64,000 bases of DNA from Pseudonocardia phyllosphaerae. Lineage in GTDB: Bacteria > Actinomycetota > Actinomycetes > Mycobacteriales > Pseudonocardiaceae. Both the position numbers and the translations under genes were made by a program. Numbering within the stretch: the stretch's first letter is position 1; each line of letters opens with the position of its first letter. The stretch spans positions 310,001 to 374,000 of the forward strand of contig NZ_JBKGXS010000002.1 in NCBI RefSeq assembly GCF_046546475.1, written 5' to 3'. The notes beneath the pieces are model-generated. The model made no database searches. It saw nothing but the letters and a program-made list of their open reading frames with translations, and was not told the DNA's origin. Positions 37,002 to 45,677 of this stretch are shown here, piece by piece.

Positions 37002-37526
37002 CTACCGCCAGCCGTAGCGCGACCGCAGCTGCTCGGCGACCCGGTCGAAGCGGTCGCGCTCCAGGACCGCACCCTCGCGGCGGATCCCGTGCTCAGCGAC
37101 CTCGAGGACCCGGTCGAGGCGGATGTAGGAGTCGCGGCCCTCCCGGTCCCACGGCCCGGTGCCGATCGCGACCCAGTCCGGGTCACCGGCGCGCTTGCCC
37201 TGGCTGGACAGCATCAGCCCGAGCAGGTCCGGCCCCGAGCGTCCGACGACGAGCAGCGGCCGGTCCTTGCCCTGGCTCGCGTCCTCCTCGAACGGCACCC
37301 AGCTCCAGACGATCTCGCCCGGGTCGGCGGCGCCGTCGGGCTCCGGGGCGTAGACGACCTCACGGGCGCGGTCCCCGGTCGACGCGGTGCGCACCCCACC
37401 GGGCCCGCCCGAACCACCGCCGGAAGGACGCCCGGGCCCGGACCTGCGTCCGGAGTCGGACTCCTTCAGCAGCTGCATCGCGATGTCGACGCCCTTGCGC
37501 AGGACCCGTCCCCAGTCGATCGCCAT
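37002..37526 (-). CDS. PemK/MazF-family protein
   Basis: A 174-residue protein. The basic, Gly/Ser-rich N-terminus (MAIDWGRVLRKGVDIAMQLL then a linker) precedes a MazF-like SH3 barrel from about residue 54: VVYAPEPDGAADPGEIVWSW, DRPLLVVGRSG, DWVAIGTGPWDREGRDSYIRLD. MazF-fold toxins cut RNA, but no antitoxin gene is adjacent and the family includes conserved solitary actinobacterial members. I therefore cannot say it is a toxin. The ATG at 37526 fits the start seen in relatives. It is divergent from the zinc dehydrogenase. Confidence 0.75.
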   Translation of the reverse strand: MAIDWGRVLRKGVDIAMQLLKESDSGRRSGPGRPSGGGSGGPGGVRTASTGDRAREVVYAPEPDGAADPGEIVWSWVPFEEDASQGKDRPLLVVGRSGPDLLGLMLSSQGKRAGDPDWVAIGTGPWDREGRDSYIRLDRVLEVAEHGIRREGAVLERDRFDRVAEQLRSRYGWR

Positions 37527-37607
37527 GCCGCCACCCTGCCGCATGCGCGGTCCCCCGGACGCAGGAGGGCACGCATACGCCGGTGCGCATGCGGGAATGC
37601 CAGGTGC

Positions 37608-38645
37608 ATGAAGGCCACCCTCATCCACGGCAAGCACGACATCCGGATCTCCGACGACGTGCCGGACCCACGGATCCGCGACGACACCGACGCGGTCGTG
37701 CGGGTCGTGCGGTCCTGCATCTGCGGCAGCGACCTGTGGCCGTACAACTCGGCCGAGCCCAGTGCGCAGGGCAACCGGATCGGCCACGAGTTCCTGGGCG
37801 TCGTCGAGGAGGTCGGGTCCGGGGTCCGGAACACGAGGAAGGGGCAGCTCGTCGTCGCCCCGTTCGTGTGGGCCGACAACACCTGCGACTACTGCGAGCA
37901 GGGCCTGCAGACCTCGTGCCGGCACGGCGGCGGCTGGGGCTCCGACGACACCGACGGCGGCCAGGGCGAGGCCGTCCGCGTCCCGTTCGCCGACGGCACC
38001 CTGGTCCCGATGCCCGGCGAGCCCGACGAGGCGCTGCTCGCCTCGATGCTCACTCTGTCCGACGTGTTCCCGACCGGCCACCACGCCGCGGTCTCGGCGA
38101 ACGTGCGCAAGGGCGACACCGTCGCGGTCGTCGGTGACGGCGCGGTCGGCCTGTCCGCGGTGCTCGCCGCGCACCGGCTCGGCGCGGAGCGGATCATCCT
38201 GCTCGGCAGGCACACCGACCGCACCGACCTGGGCCGCGAGTTCGGCGCCACCGACGTCGTCGCCGAACGCGGCGACGAGGCCATCGAGAAGGTGCGGGAG
38301 CTGACCGGCGGCGACGGCGTGCACGCCGCACTGGAGTGCGTCGGGTTCACCGAGGCGCTGCGCACCGCCATCGAGGTCACCCGCGACGGTGGGCTGGTCG
38401 GCCGCGTCGGCGTCTCCCAGTACGACGAGGTGCCGCTCGGGGTGAAGTCGTTCATGCGCAACGTCGGCATCCGCGGCGGTGTCGCCCCCGCGCGGGCCTA
38501 CATCGAGGAGCTGCTGCCCGACGTGCTCGACGGCACCGTGCAGCCGGGCAAGGTCTTCGACCGCACCGTCGGCTTCGACGGCGTCCCCGACGGCTACCGC
38601 GCGATGAACGACCGCGAGGCGCTGAAGGTCCTGATCAAGCCCTGA
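37608..38645 (+). CDS. zinc-dependent alcohol dehydrogenase family protein
   Basis: A 345-residue medium-chain dehydrogenase/reductase. The catalytic zinc site has Cys in SCICGSDLWPY and His-Glu in IGHEFLGVVEEVG. The structural zinc loop is reduced (NTCDYCEQGLQTSC, three cysteines). The NAD(P) fold is VAVVGDGAVGLSAVLAAHRLGA. The replacement of the typical GTDLH by GSDLWPY is found in a distinct actinobacterial and proteobacterial subgroup of unknown substrate. The gene stands alone, ahead of a strong hairpin shared with the convergent thioredoxin gene. Confidence 0.9.
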   Translation: MKATLIHGKHDIRISDDVPDPRIRDDTDAVVRVVRSCICGSDLWPYNSAEPSAQGNRIGHEFLGVVEEVGSGVRNTRKGQLVVAPFVWADNTCDYCEQGLQTSCRHGGGWGSDDTDGGQGEAVRVPFADGTLVPMPGEPDEALLASMLTLSDVFPTGHHAAVSANVRKGDTVAVVGDGAVGLSAVLAAHRLGAERIILLGRHTDRTDLGREFGATDVVAERGDEAIEKVRELTGGDGVHAALECVGFTEALRTAIEVTRDGGLVGRVGVSQYDEVPLGVKSFMRNVGIRGGVAPARAYIEELLPDVLDGTVQPGKVFDRTVGFDGVPDGYRAMNDREALKVLIKP

Positions 38646-38671
38646 CCCGGACACCGTCCCCCGGACACACG

Positions 38672-38705
38672 CCGGCCCCGCACACGATTCCGTGTGCGGG
38701 GCCGG
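38672..38705. terminator. bidirectional terminator hairpin, 15-bp perfect stem
   Basis: CCGGCCCCGCACACG (38672-38686) pairs perfectly with CGTGTGCGGGGCCGG (38691-38705) across ATTC. It lies between the convergent dehydrogenase and thioredoxin genes. No U tract follows, as is common in high-GC actinobacteria. Confidence 0.8.
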
Positions 38706-38727
38706 AGTACGTCGTACGTGCCGGGGC

Positions 38728-39126
38728 TCAGGCCTGCGGGGCCTGGCCGCCCTCGGCCTCCTGGCGCTCCTGCTCGGCGACGGCGGCACGGACCTCGTCC
38801 ATGTCGACCTGCTTGACCTGGCCGATCAGGTCCTCCAGGGCCTCGGCGGGCAGCGCGCCCGGCTCGGAGTAGAGCACCACCCCGTCCCGGACGGCCATCA
38901 GCGTCGGGATCGAGGAGATGCCGAACGCACCGGCCAGCTCCTGCTGCGCCTCGGTGTCGACCTTCCCGAACGTCACGTCCTGGTGCTTCTCGGATGCCTC
39001 GTCGTAGACGGGCGCGAACTGGGTGCACGGCCCGCACCACGAGGCCCAGAAGTCGACCAGCACGGTCGCCCCGGGCGCGCCCACGACGTCGTTGAAGTTG
39101 TCGGTGGTCAGTTCCACGGTGGCCAT
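38728..39126 (-). CDS. thioredoxin
   Basis: A 132-residue thioredoxin with the active site FWASWCGPCTQFAP and the cis-proline motif SIPTLMAVRDG. An acidic, Gln/Glu-rich tail of about 20 residues (AVAEQERQEAEGGQAPQA) extends past the fold. Cytosolic, as no signal peptide is seen. The ATG at 39126 has GGAG 5 nt upstream. TACACT at 39172-39177 could be its -10. Its redox partner is not in the window. Confidence 0.95.
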   Translation of the reverse strand: MATVELTTDNFNDVVGAPGATVLVDFWASWCGPCTQFAPVYDEASEKHQDVTFGKVDTEAQQELAGAFGISSIPTLMAVRDGVVLYSEPGALPAEALEDLIGQVKQVDMDEVRAAVAEQERQEAEGGQAPQA

Positions 39127-39185
39127 GCTGTCTCCAACGAGCTGCTGATAGGTGGCATTCCCGAGCCGCGGAGTGTAGTAGCCGA

Positions 39186-41492
39186 TCACGTGTCGAGCAG
39201 GTTCCGAGCGGCGGCGGCGACGCCGTGCCCGTGACCGGCGGCGATCCGGTCCAGGCCGGAGCCGACCGCGTGGGGGTCCGGATGGACCTCGACGAACCGC
39301 TGGGCCTGCTCGTCGAGCACCAGCACCCGGGCGGACCCGATGTCGTAGAACAGGCCCAGGACCTCGGCCCCGGAGTCCTGCGCCCGCAGCAGCTCGAGCT
39401 GCATCGCGACGTTGACCATGGCGAGCTGGTCGTTCTCGTCGAAGCCGTCGCGGGCGGCGGCCTCGCCGACCGGGTGCCCGGTCTCGAACGCCCGCAGCAC
39501 CGGTCGCGCCTCCAGCAGCCAGCTGCCCAGCGCGCCCTCGGTGCCGGCGGCTCCGGCGCGCAGGCCCTTCATCGCGCCGCAGGACGAGTGCCCGCACACG
39601 GTGATCATCGGGACGTTCAGCGCGCTCGTGGCGAACTCGACGGCCGCAGCGGTGCCCGGCCCGCAGGCCAGGTTGCCGACGTTCTGCACCGTGAACACGT
39701 CGCCCGGGCCGCTGTGGGTGATCAGGTGCGGCAGCACCCGGGAGTCCGCACAGGTGATCATCATCGCCGACGGGGCCTGCCCGTTGGCCAGCCCGGACAT
39801 CGTCGGGCGGATCTGCTCGCGGGTGTTCTCGTGGTACGCGGCCAGGCCCGCCATCAGCGGCTCGTGGGCGCCCTGCTCGGCGTTGCGGGTCTGCCACTCG
39901 CCCCAGGTCAGGAAACGGGCACCGTCACCGTCCCCGGCGGCGTGTGCGGCCGCGGCCGCCCGCGCATCCTCCGGCTCGATGACGGTGACGGTGCCACCGG
40001 TGGCCTCGTGCAGGGCGGTCCAGGCGTGCAGGTGGTCGTAGGCGGCGTGGTCGAGGTAGTCGGTGACCAGCCGGACGGTGACGTCGGCGCCGCGCGGCAC
40101 CGAGTTGAGCTCGCGGGACAGCCGCGGCACGGCCAGGAAGCTGACCGAGCCCTCGATGACCAGCTCGCAGCTGCCGTCGGCGTTCTGCTCCAGGTGCGGG
40201 CGGGACCGCACGGCGCGCCAGAGCAGCATCAGCCCGGCGAGCACCAGACCGGCGAGGACACCCTCGAGCAGGTTGAGGAACACCACACCGGCCAGCGTGG
40301 CCAGGTAGATCGGCAGCTCGCCGTGGGTCTTCGCGGTGCGCAGGTCGGCGGGCTTGACCAGGTTGACGCCCATCATCACCAGCAGGCCTGCCAGCGCCGC
40401 CATCGGGATGAGCTCGATGACACCGATCAGCACGATCGCGAACAGCGCGATCCAGACGCCGTGCAGCACGGCCGACGCGCGGGTCTCGGCACCGGCACGG
40501 ACGTTGGCGGCGGACCGGACGATCACACCGGTGATCGGCAGACCACCGATGAGACCGGAGACGGTGTTCGCGGCGCCCTGGCCGAGCAGCTCACGGTCGG
40601 CGTTCGTGCGCACGCCCGGCTTCATCCGCTCGACGGCGACGGCGGAGAGCAGCGACTCGACGCTGGCGATCAGCGCGACGGTCAGCATGCCGCCGAGCAC
40701 GCTGCCCCAGTTCGACTCGGGCAGCATCGGTGTGGAGAGCGCGTCGAGCAGCGACCCGCCCAGCTCGACGCGGGTGACGGCCGGGCTGCCGGCGAACAGC
40801 AGCAGCGACACCGCGGTGGCCAGCACGATCGCGACCAGCGCGGCCGGGACGACGGTGAACCTGGCGGGCAGCTTGGCCCAGCTCAGCATCACGGCGATGA
40901 CCAGCACGCCGAGCAGCACGGCGGGCCAGGAGATGTTCGCGATCGACGAGGGCAGTGCGGCGATCGAGGCGATACCGCCGGTCTTCGCGGTGCTGCCGAG
41001 CACGACGTTGATCTGCGCGAGCGCGATCGTCACCCCGATGCCGGCGAGCATGCCGTGCACGACGGCCGGCGGGATCGCCTGGGCGAACCGCGCGAGGCGG
41101 CTGAGCCCGAAGATCACCTGCAGGACACCGGCTCCGGCGGTGATCAGGCAGGTGACCTCCCAGCCGAACTTGTTCACCAGCTCGGCGACGATCACCGTCA
41201 GGCCGGCGGCGGGGCCGGAGACCTGCAACGGCGAGCCGCCGAGCAGGCCGGCGACGACCGCACCGACGACGGCGGCGACCAGACCGGCGAGGATCGGGGC
41301 GCCCGAGGCGACCGCGATGCCGAGGGAGAGCGGCACGGCGACCAGGAACACCACGATCGACGCGGAGAGGTCGGCGCGGGCGTGCGGGAACATCCGGCCG
41401 AACGGGCCGGGCAGGCCACCGCCGGCCGGAGCGGCTCCGGCGGCGGTGGCACCAGCTGCGCTGGTGGGACTGTTGTTGCTGGGCGAGGGCAC
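39186..41492 (-). CDS. SulP anion transporter fused to beta-carbonic anhydrase
   Basis: A 768-residue fusion. Residues 30-440 are a SulP transporter with about 12 hydrophobic segments (GAPILAGLVAAVVGAVVAGL, SGPAAGLTVIVAELV). A STAS-like domain follows (about 455-540: IEGSVSFLAVPRLSRELN). From about residue 560 is a beta-carbonic anhydrase with zinc ligands in TCADSRV (Cys581 with the Asp-Arg dyad) and VCGHSSCGAMKG. The arrangement suggests bicarbonate uptake coupled to CO2 hydration, as in other SulP-carbonic anhydrase fusions such as Mycobacterium Rv3273. The GTG at 41492 follows GGAGG by 6 nt. Confidence 0.93.
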   Translation of the reverse strand: MPSPSNNSPTSAAGATAAGAAPAGGGLPGPFGRMFPHARADLSASIVVFLVAVPLSLGIAVASGAPILAGLVAAVVGAVVAGLLGGSPLQVSGPAAGLTVIVAELVNKFGWEVTCLITAGAGVLQVIFGLSRLARFAQAIPPAVVHGMLAGIGVTIALAQINVVLGSTAKTGGIASIAALPSSIANISWPAVLLGVLVIAVMLSWAKLPARFTVVPAALVAIVLATAVSLLLFAGSPAVTRVELGGSLLDALSTPMLPESNWGSVLGGMLTVALIASVESLLSAVAVERMKPGVRTNADRELLGQGAANTVSGLIGGLPITGVIVRSAANVRAGAETRASAVLHGVWIALFAIVLIGVIELIPMAALAGLLVMMGVNLVKPADLRTAKTHGELPIYLATLAGVVFLNLLEGVLAGLVLAGLMLLWRAVRSRPHLEQNADGSCELVIEGSVSFLAVPRLSRELNSVPRGADVTVRLVTDYLDHAAYDHLHAWTALHEATGGTVTVIEPEDARAAAAAHAAGDGDGARFLTWGEWQTRNAEQGAHEPLMAGLAAYHENTREQIRPTMSGLANGQAPSAMMITCADSRVLPHLITHSGPGDVFTVQNVGNLACGPGTAAAVEFATSALNVPMITVCGHSSCGAMKGLRAGAAGTEGALGSWLLEARPVLRAFETGHPVGEAAARDGFDENDQLAMVNVAMQLELLRAQDSGAEVLGLFYDIGSARVLVLDEQAQRFVEVHPDPHAVGSGLDRIAAGHGHGVAAAARNLLDT

Positions 41493-41627
41493 CGGGTTCC
41501 TCCGGGACGGATCCGTTGGGGGCGAACGGACCGCGGCGCTGCGGTCTCGGTGACGACCCGGGAGGCCCGGCGCGGCGGCTGCCGCACCGGCCCGTTGATC
41601 GTCTGACCCGTTCACGGAAACCGATCA

Positions 41628-41648
41628 CCATGAGAGCGCTTCTCATGG
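41628..41648. promoter_or_regulatory. 21-bp palindrome between dnaE and the SulP fusion gene
   Basis: CCATGAGA (41628-41635) and TCTCATGG (41641-41648) are perfect 8-bp inverted arms around GCGCT. It lies 136 bp before the SulP-carbonic anhydrase start and 123 bp after the dnaE stop, in a 278-bp gap. It could be an operator or the dnaE terminator. I see nothing else certain in the gap. Confidence 0.5.
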
Positions 41649-41770
41649 ATCCGGTGGCACACGACGAAACCGCCGGTCAGCGACGCCCTACGCAGCGCTA
41701 TGTGATCTGTGCCACTGCAATGATCACCCGTTCGGGACGCCCGGTGCCCCGGGCCGACCGGCGGCCGCGC

Positions 41771-44700
41771 TCAGCCGGTGAGGCAGCCCGGTCCCAGCAG
41801 CGCCTTCAGATCCCCCATCAGCGCGGAGGTGTGCAGCACCTTCAGCGAGTCGTCCAGCTTCAGCGCGGTGACCTTGCTGCCGTAGACCAGCGACAGGTGG
41901 ACCTCCGAGGTGCCGGGGTGGTGGGTGAGCACCTCCTTGAGCGCGGCAACGCGCTCGGGGGTGCACTGGTCGGTCCGCAGCGACACCCGCACCGGCAGGC
42001 CGCCCTCCCCCGCCATCGCCAGCTCCGGCACGGCGAGGTCGTTGGCGATCAGCGAGACCCGGTCGTCGCGCTTGTTCACCCGCGCCTTGACCAGCACGAT
42101 CGCGTCCTCGGCGACGTCGACGCCGACCACCTGGTACGCCCGCGGGAAGAACAGCACCTCGATGCCACCGGCCAGGTCCTCGATCTGCGCCGACGCCCAC
42201 GGCTCGCCGTTCTTGTTCACCCGGCGGTTCACGTTGGCGAGGATGCCGCCGACGGTGACCTGCGCGCCCTCGGCGACGGTGCCCTCGACGATGTCGGCGA
42301 TCGAGGTGTCGGACTTCGCGGCGAGTGCCTGCTCGACGCCGTGCAGCGGGTGCCCGGAGACGTAGAGGCCCAGCATCTCCCGCTCGACGGCGAGCTTGTA
42401 CTTGGTGTCCCACTCCTCCTCGGGCACCTTCACGTCGAAGATGCCGCCGAGGCCGCCGTCGTCGGCGTCGTCACCGGTGCCGTCCATCGACCCGAACAGG
42501 TCGAACTGGCCCATCGACGCGGCCTTCTTGGTGCTCATGACGGCGTCGATGGCGTCGGCGTGCACCAGCAGCAGGCCCTTGCGGGAGTGCCCGAGCGAGT
42601 CGAACGCGCCCGCCTTGATCAACGACTCGACGACCTTCTTGTTGCAGACCACCGCGTCGACCTTGCGCAGGAAGTCGGAGAAGTCGACGAAGTTCCCCTT
42701 CTCCCGCCGGGCCGCGACGATCGCGTCGACCACGTTGTGCCCGACGTTGCGGATGCCGCCGAGGCCGAACCGGATGTCGGAGCCGACCGGGGCGAAGTTG
42801 CGCACCGAGTCGTTGACGTCCGGCGGGAGCACCGTGATGCCCATCCGGCGGCACTCGGCCAGGTAGACCGCGGCCTTGTCCTTGTCGTCCTTGACCGAGG
42901 TGAGCACCGCGGCCATGTACTCGGCCGGGTAGTTGGCCTTGAGGTAGGCCGTCCAGTACGAGACGACGCCGTACGCCGCGGAGTGCGCACGGTTGAACGC
43001 GTAGTCGGAGAACGGGAGCAGGATGTCCCAGAGCGTCTTGACGGCATCGGCGGAGTAGCCGTTGTCCTTCATGCCCTGGGCGAACCCGACGTACTCCTTG
43101 TCGAGGATCTCCTTCTTCTTCTTGCCCATCGCGCGGCGGAGCAGGTCCGCCTGGCCGAGCGAGTAGCCCGCCAGCACCTGTGCGATGGACATGACCTGCT
43201 CCTGGTAGACGATCAGACCGTAGGTCTCGCCCAGGACGTCCTTCAGCGGCTCGGCCAGCTCCGGGTGGATCGGGGTGATCTCCTGGCGGCCGTTCTTGCG
43301 GTCGGCGTAGTCGTTGTGCGCGTTCGCGCCCATCGGGCCCGGCCGGTAGAGCGCGCCGACCGCGGAGATGTGCTCGAACTCCGAGGGGGCCATCCGGCGC
43401 AGCAGGTCCCGCATCGGGCCGCCGTCCAGCTGGAACACGCCCAGGGTGTCGCCGCGGGAGAGCAGCTCGTAGGTCTTCGCGTCGTCCAGCTCGACGTGGT
43501 CGAGGTCCACCGGCTCCTTGCCGTTGAGGACGATGTTCTCCAGGGCGTCGTCGAGGATCGTGAGGTTGCGCAGCCCCAGGAAGTCCATCTTGAGCAGACC
43601 GAGGGTCTCGCACACGCCCATGTCGAACTGGGTGATGATCGCGCCGTCGGACTCACGGCGCTGGATCGGGATGACGTCGAGCAGCGGCGTCGACGACATG
43701 ATCACGCCGGCGGCGTGCACACCCCACTGGCGCTTGAGGCCCTCCAGGCCCCGCGCGGTGTCGACGATCTCCTTGACCTGCGGGTCCGCCTCGTAGAGGG
43801 CGCGGACCTCGGTGGCCTCGGAGTAGCGCTTGTGCGCCGGGTCGAACACCCCGGACAGCGGGATGTCCTTGCCCATGACCGCGGGCGGCATGGCCTTGGA
43901 GATGCGGTCGGCGACGGAGTAGCCGGGCTGGCCGTAGAGCACCCGCGCCGAGTCCTTGATCGCGGCCTTCGCCTTGATCGTGGAGTAGGTGATGATCTGA
44001 GCGATCCGGTCGTCGCCGTACTTCTCGGTGACGTAGCGGATCATCTCGCCCCGGCGGCGCTCGTCGAAGTCCATGTCGATGTCGGGCATGGACACGCGGT
44101 CCGGGTTCAGGAACCGCTCGAAGATCAGCTTGTGCCGGATCGGGTCGAGGTCGGTGATGCCCAGGACGTAGGCGACCAGCGAGCCGGCCGCCGATCCGCG
44201 GCCGGGGCCGCAGCGGATGCCGACGGACTTGGCGTGCTGGATGAGGTCCGCGGTCACCAGGAAGTAGCCGGGGTAGCCCATCTTGATGATGACGCCGACC
44301 TCGTACTCGGCCTGGCGCCGGTACTGCTCGGTGATGCCGCCGGGGAAGCGCTTGTGCATCCCCCGCTCGACCTCCTTGATCAGCCAGGACTCCTCGGTCT
44401 CGCCCTCGGGCACGGGGGCCTTGGGCTGCAGGTCCTGGCCGGTGGTGAAGTCGATCTGGCAGCGCTCGGCGACGAGCAGCGTGTTGTCGCAGGCCTCGGG
44501 GTGGATCGGGTCCCACAGCGAGCGCATCTCGTGCGCGGCCTTGAGGTAGAAGTCCTGGGCGTCGAACTTGAAGCGGTTCGGGTCGGCCAGGGTCTTGCCG
44601 GTCTGGACGCAGAGCAGCACCTCGTGCGCCTTGCAGTCGTCCGGGTAGGTGTAGTGCAGGTCGTTCGTGGCCAGGCCGGGCAGGTCGAGCTTCTTCTTCA

Positions 44701-45325
44701 GCCGGAACAGGTCCTCCTGGACCTGCTTCTCGATCGCGATGCCGTGGTCCATCAGCTCGCAGAAGAAGTTGTCCTTGCCGAAGATGTCGCGGTAGTCGCT
44801 CGCGGCCTGGCAGGCGCCGTCGAAGTCGTCCTGCTGGAGCAGCCGCGCAACCTCCCCGGACGGGCAGCCGGTCGTGGCGATGAGGCCCTTGCCGTACTGC
44901 GCGAGCAGCTCGCGGTCCATACGCGGCTTGTAGTAGTACCCCTCGAGGCTGGCCAGCGAGGAGAGCCGGAAGAGGTTGTGCATCCCCTCCGTGTTCTCCG
45001 CGAGCAGCGTCATGTGGGTGTACATGAGGTCGGGGTTGTTCTCCGACCCGTTGCCCAGCGCGGTCCGCTTGCGCTCGTGCCGGGAGCCGGGGGCGAGGTA
45101 GCCCTCCATGCCGATGATCGGCTTGATGTCGTGGGCCTTGGCCTTGCGCCAGAACTCGAACGCGCCGTACACGTTGCCGTGGTCGGTCATCGCGATCGCG
45201 GGCATGCCGAACTTCTTGGCCTCGGTGAACAGGTCGTCGAGGCGGGCCGCACCGTCGAGCATCGAGAACTCGGTGTGGGTGTGCAGATGGACGAACGAAC
45301 CCGTGTCCGAGCTACCGGCTGCCAT
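41771..45325 (-). CDS. dnaE: DNA polymerase III alpha subunit
   Basis: A 1184-residue replicative polymerase of the DnaE1 class. The PHP domain begins FVHLHTHTEFSMLDGAARL with intact metal-binding histidines, consistent with an active proofreading PHP as known for mycobacterial DnaE1. The palm carries the catalytic aspartates in PDIDMDFDERRRG (about residue 415) and GRGSAAGSLVAYVLGI. The helix-hairpin-helix and OB-fold parts (VTVGGILANVNRRVNKNG) complete a normal length. GGAGAGGAG precedes the ATG. It is divergent from the HAD gene across 352 bp. Confidence 0.97.
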   Translation of the reverse strand: MAAGSSDTGSFVHLHTHTEFSMLDGAARLDDLFTEAKKFGMPAIAMTDHGNVYGAFEFWRKAKAHDIKPIIGMEGYLAPGSRHERKRTALGNGSENNPDLMYTHMTLLAENTEGMHNLFRLSSLASLEGYYYKPRMDRELLAQYGKGLIATTGCPSGEVARLLQQDDFDGACQAASDYRDIFGKDNFFCELMDHGIAIEKQVQEDLFRLKKKLDLPGLATNDLHYTYPDDCKAHEVLLCVQTGKTLADPNRFKFDAQDFYLKAAHEMRSLWDPIHPEACDNTLLVAERCQIDFTTGQDLQPKAPVPEGETEESWLIKEVERGMHKRFPGGITEQYRRQAEYEVGVIIKMGYPGYFLVTADLIQHAKSVGIRCGPGRGSAAGSLVAYVLGITDLDPIRHKLIFERFLNPDRVSMPDIDMDFDERRRGEMIRYVTEKYGDDRIAQIITYSTIKAKAAIKDSARVLYGQPGYSVADRISKAMPPAVMGKDIPLSGVFDPAHKRYSEATEVRALYEADPQVKEIVDTARGLEGLKRQWGVHAAGVIMSSTPLLDVIPIQRRESDGAIITQFDMGVCETLGLLKMDFLGLRNLTILDDALENIVLNGKEPVDLDHVELDDAKTYELLSRGDTLGVFQLDGGPMRDLLRRMAPSEFEHISAVGALYRPGPMGANAHNDYADRKNGRQEITPIHPELAEPLKDVLGETYGLIVYQEQVMSIAQVLAGYSLGQADLLRRAMGKKKKEILDKEYVGFAQGMKDNGYSADAVKTLWDILLPFSDYAFNRAHSAAYGVVSYWTAYLKANYPAEYMAAVLTSVKDDKDKAAVYLAECRRMGITVLPPDVNDSVRNFAPVGSDIRFGLGGIRNVGHNVVDAIVAARREKGNFVDFSDFLRKVDAVVCNKKVVESLIKAGAFDSLGHSRKGLLLVHADAIDAVMSTKKAASMGQFDLFGSMDGTGDDADDGGLGGIFDVKVPEEEWDTKYKLAVEREMLGLYVSGHPLHGVEQALAAKSDTSIADIVEGTVAEGAQVTVGGILANVNRRVNKNGEPWASAQIEDLAGGIEVLFFPRAYQVVGVDVAEDAIVLVKARVNKRDDRVSLIANDLAVPELAMAGEGGLPVRVSLRTDQCTPERVAALKEVLTHHPGTSEVHLSLVYGSKVTALKLDDSLKVLHTSALMGDLKALLGPGCLTG

Positions 45326-45540
45326 GTGTGTTCCGCGCTCCTCTCCCGCGCCTGGGGACGGCGCGGTCTCCCCGCTTCCGCGGCGCCCTGGCGGGGGCGC
45401 GCCGCGGGAGTGCTGCCACCGGTCGCCGGACGGCTCGGGGCTCGGCGTGGCCGCCGCCGCGGGGCCCTCCGGGGAGGAGCCACGGGGCGCCGGTGGGACC
45501 CCGCTGCGGGGCCCGGCCGACCGGATCCGGTGGAGGGTTC

Positions 45541-45546
45541 AGGGTA
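45541..45546 (-). promoter_or_regulatory. possible dnaE -10 hexamer TACCCT
   Basis: The same TACCCT hexamer as at hisD, hisH and hisA, but 216 bp upstream of the dnaE ATG, implying a long 5' leader. No -35 consensus is seen. Confidence 0.35.
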
Positions 45547-45664
45547 GCCGCGGGCACCGACAGTTCCGGCGACGGCGCCCGCTGCGGACCGGGCCCGGCG
45601 TGTCGGTCCAGCTCAGGGCCCCGGCAGCCGGGAGGTGGCGTGTCGGGACCGGCGCCGGCGGGGT

Positions 45665-45670
45665 TACCGT
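45665..45670 (+). promoter_or_regulatory. -10 hexamer TACCGT for leaderless HAD gene
   Basis: TACCGT, 7 nt (CGACGGG), then the ATG at 45678. Confidence 0.5.
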
Positions 45671-45677
45671 CGACGGG

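Larger units (their letters stand above)
45326..45677. other. 352-bp divergent intergenic region, dnaE / HAD hydrolase
   Basis: No gene is seen. It holds the dnaE ribosome binding site near 45330-45345 and several GC-rich inverted segments. A TACCCT at 45541-45546 on the minus strand would give a dnaE leader of about 210 nt, and a TACCGT at 45665-45670 serves the HAD gene. Nothing else is supported. Confidence 0.5.

Noticed and set aside
37002..37526. A type II toxin-antitoxin locus
   Set aside because: No small antitoxin frame overlaps or adjoins the PemK/MazF-like gene; the neighbours are a dehydrogenase and an ABC-F ATPase.
41516..45547. A 1343-codon open frame on the plus strand opposite dnaE
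   Set aside because: It is a GC-bias shadow: composition is Arg/Asp/Leu/Val-rich with no motifs, and the minus strand encodes intact dnaE with all catalytic residues.
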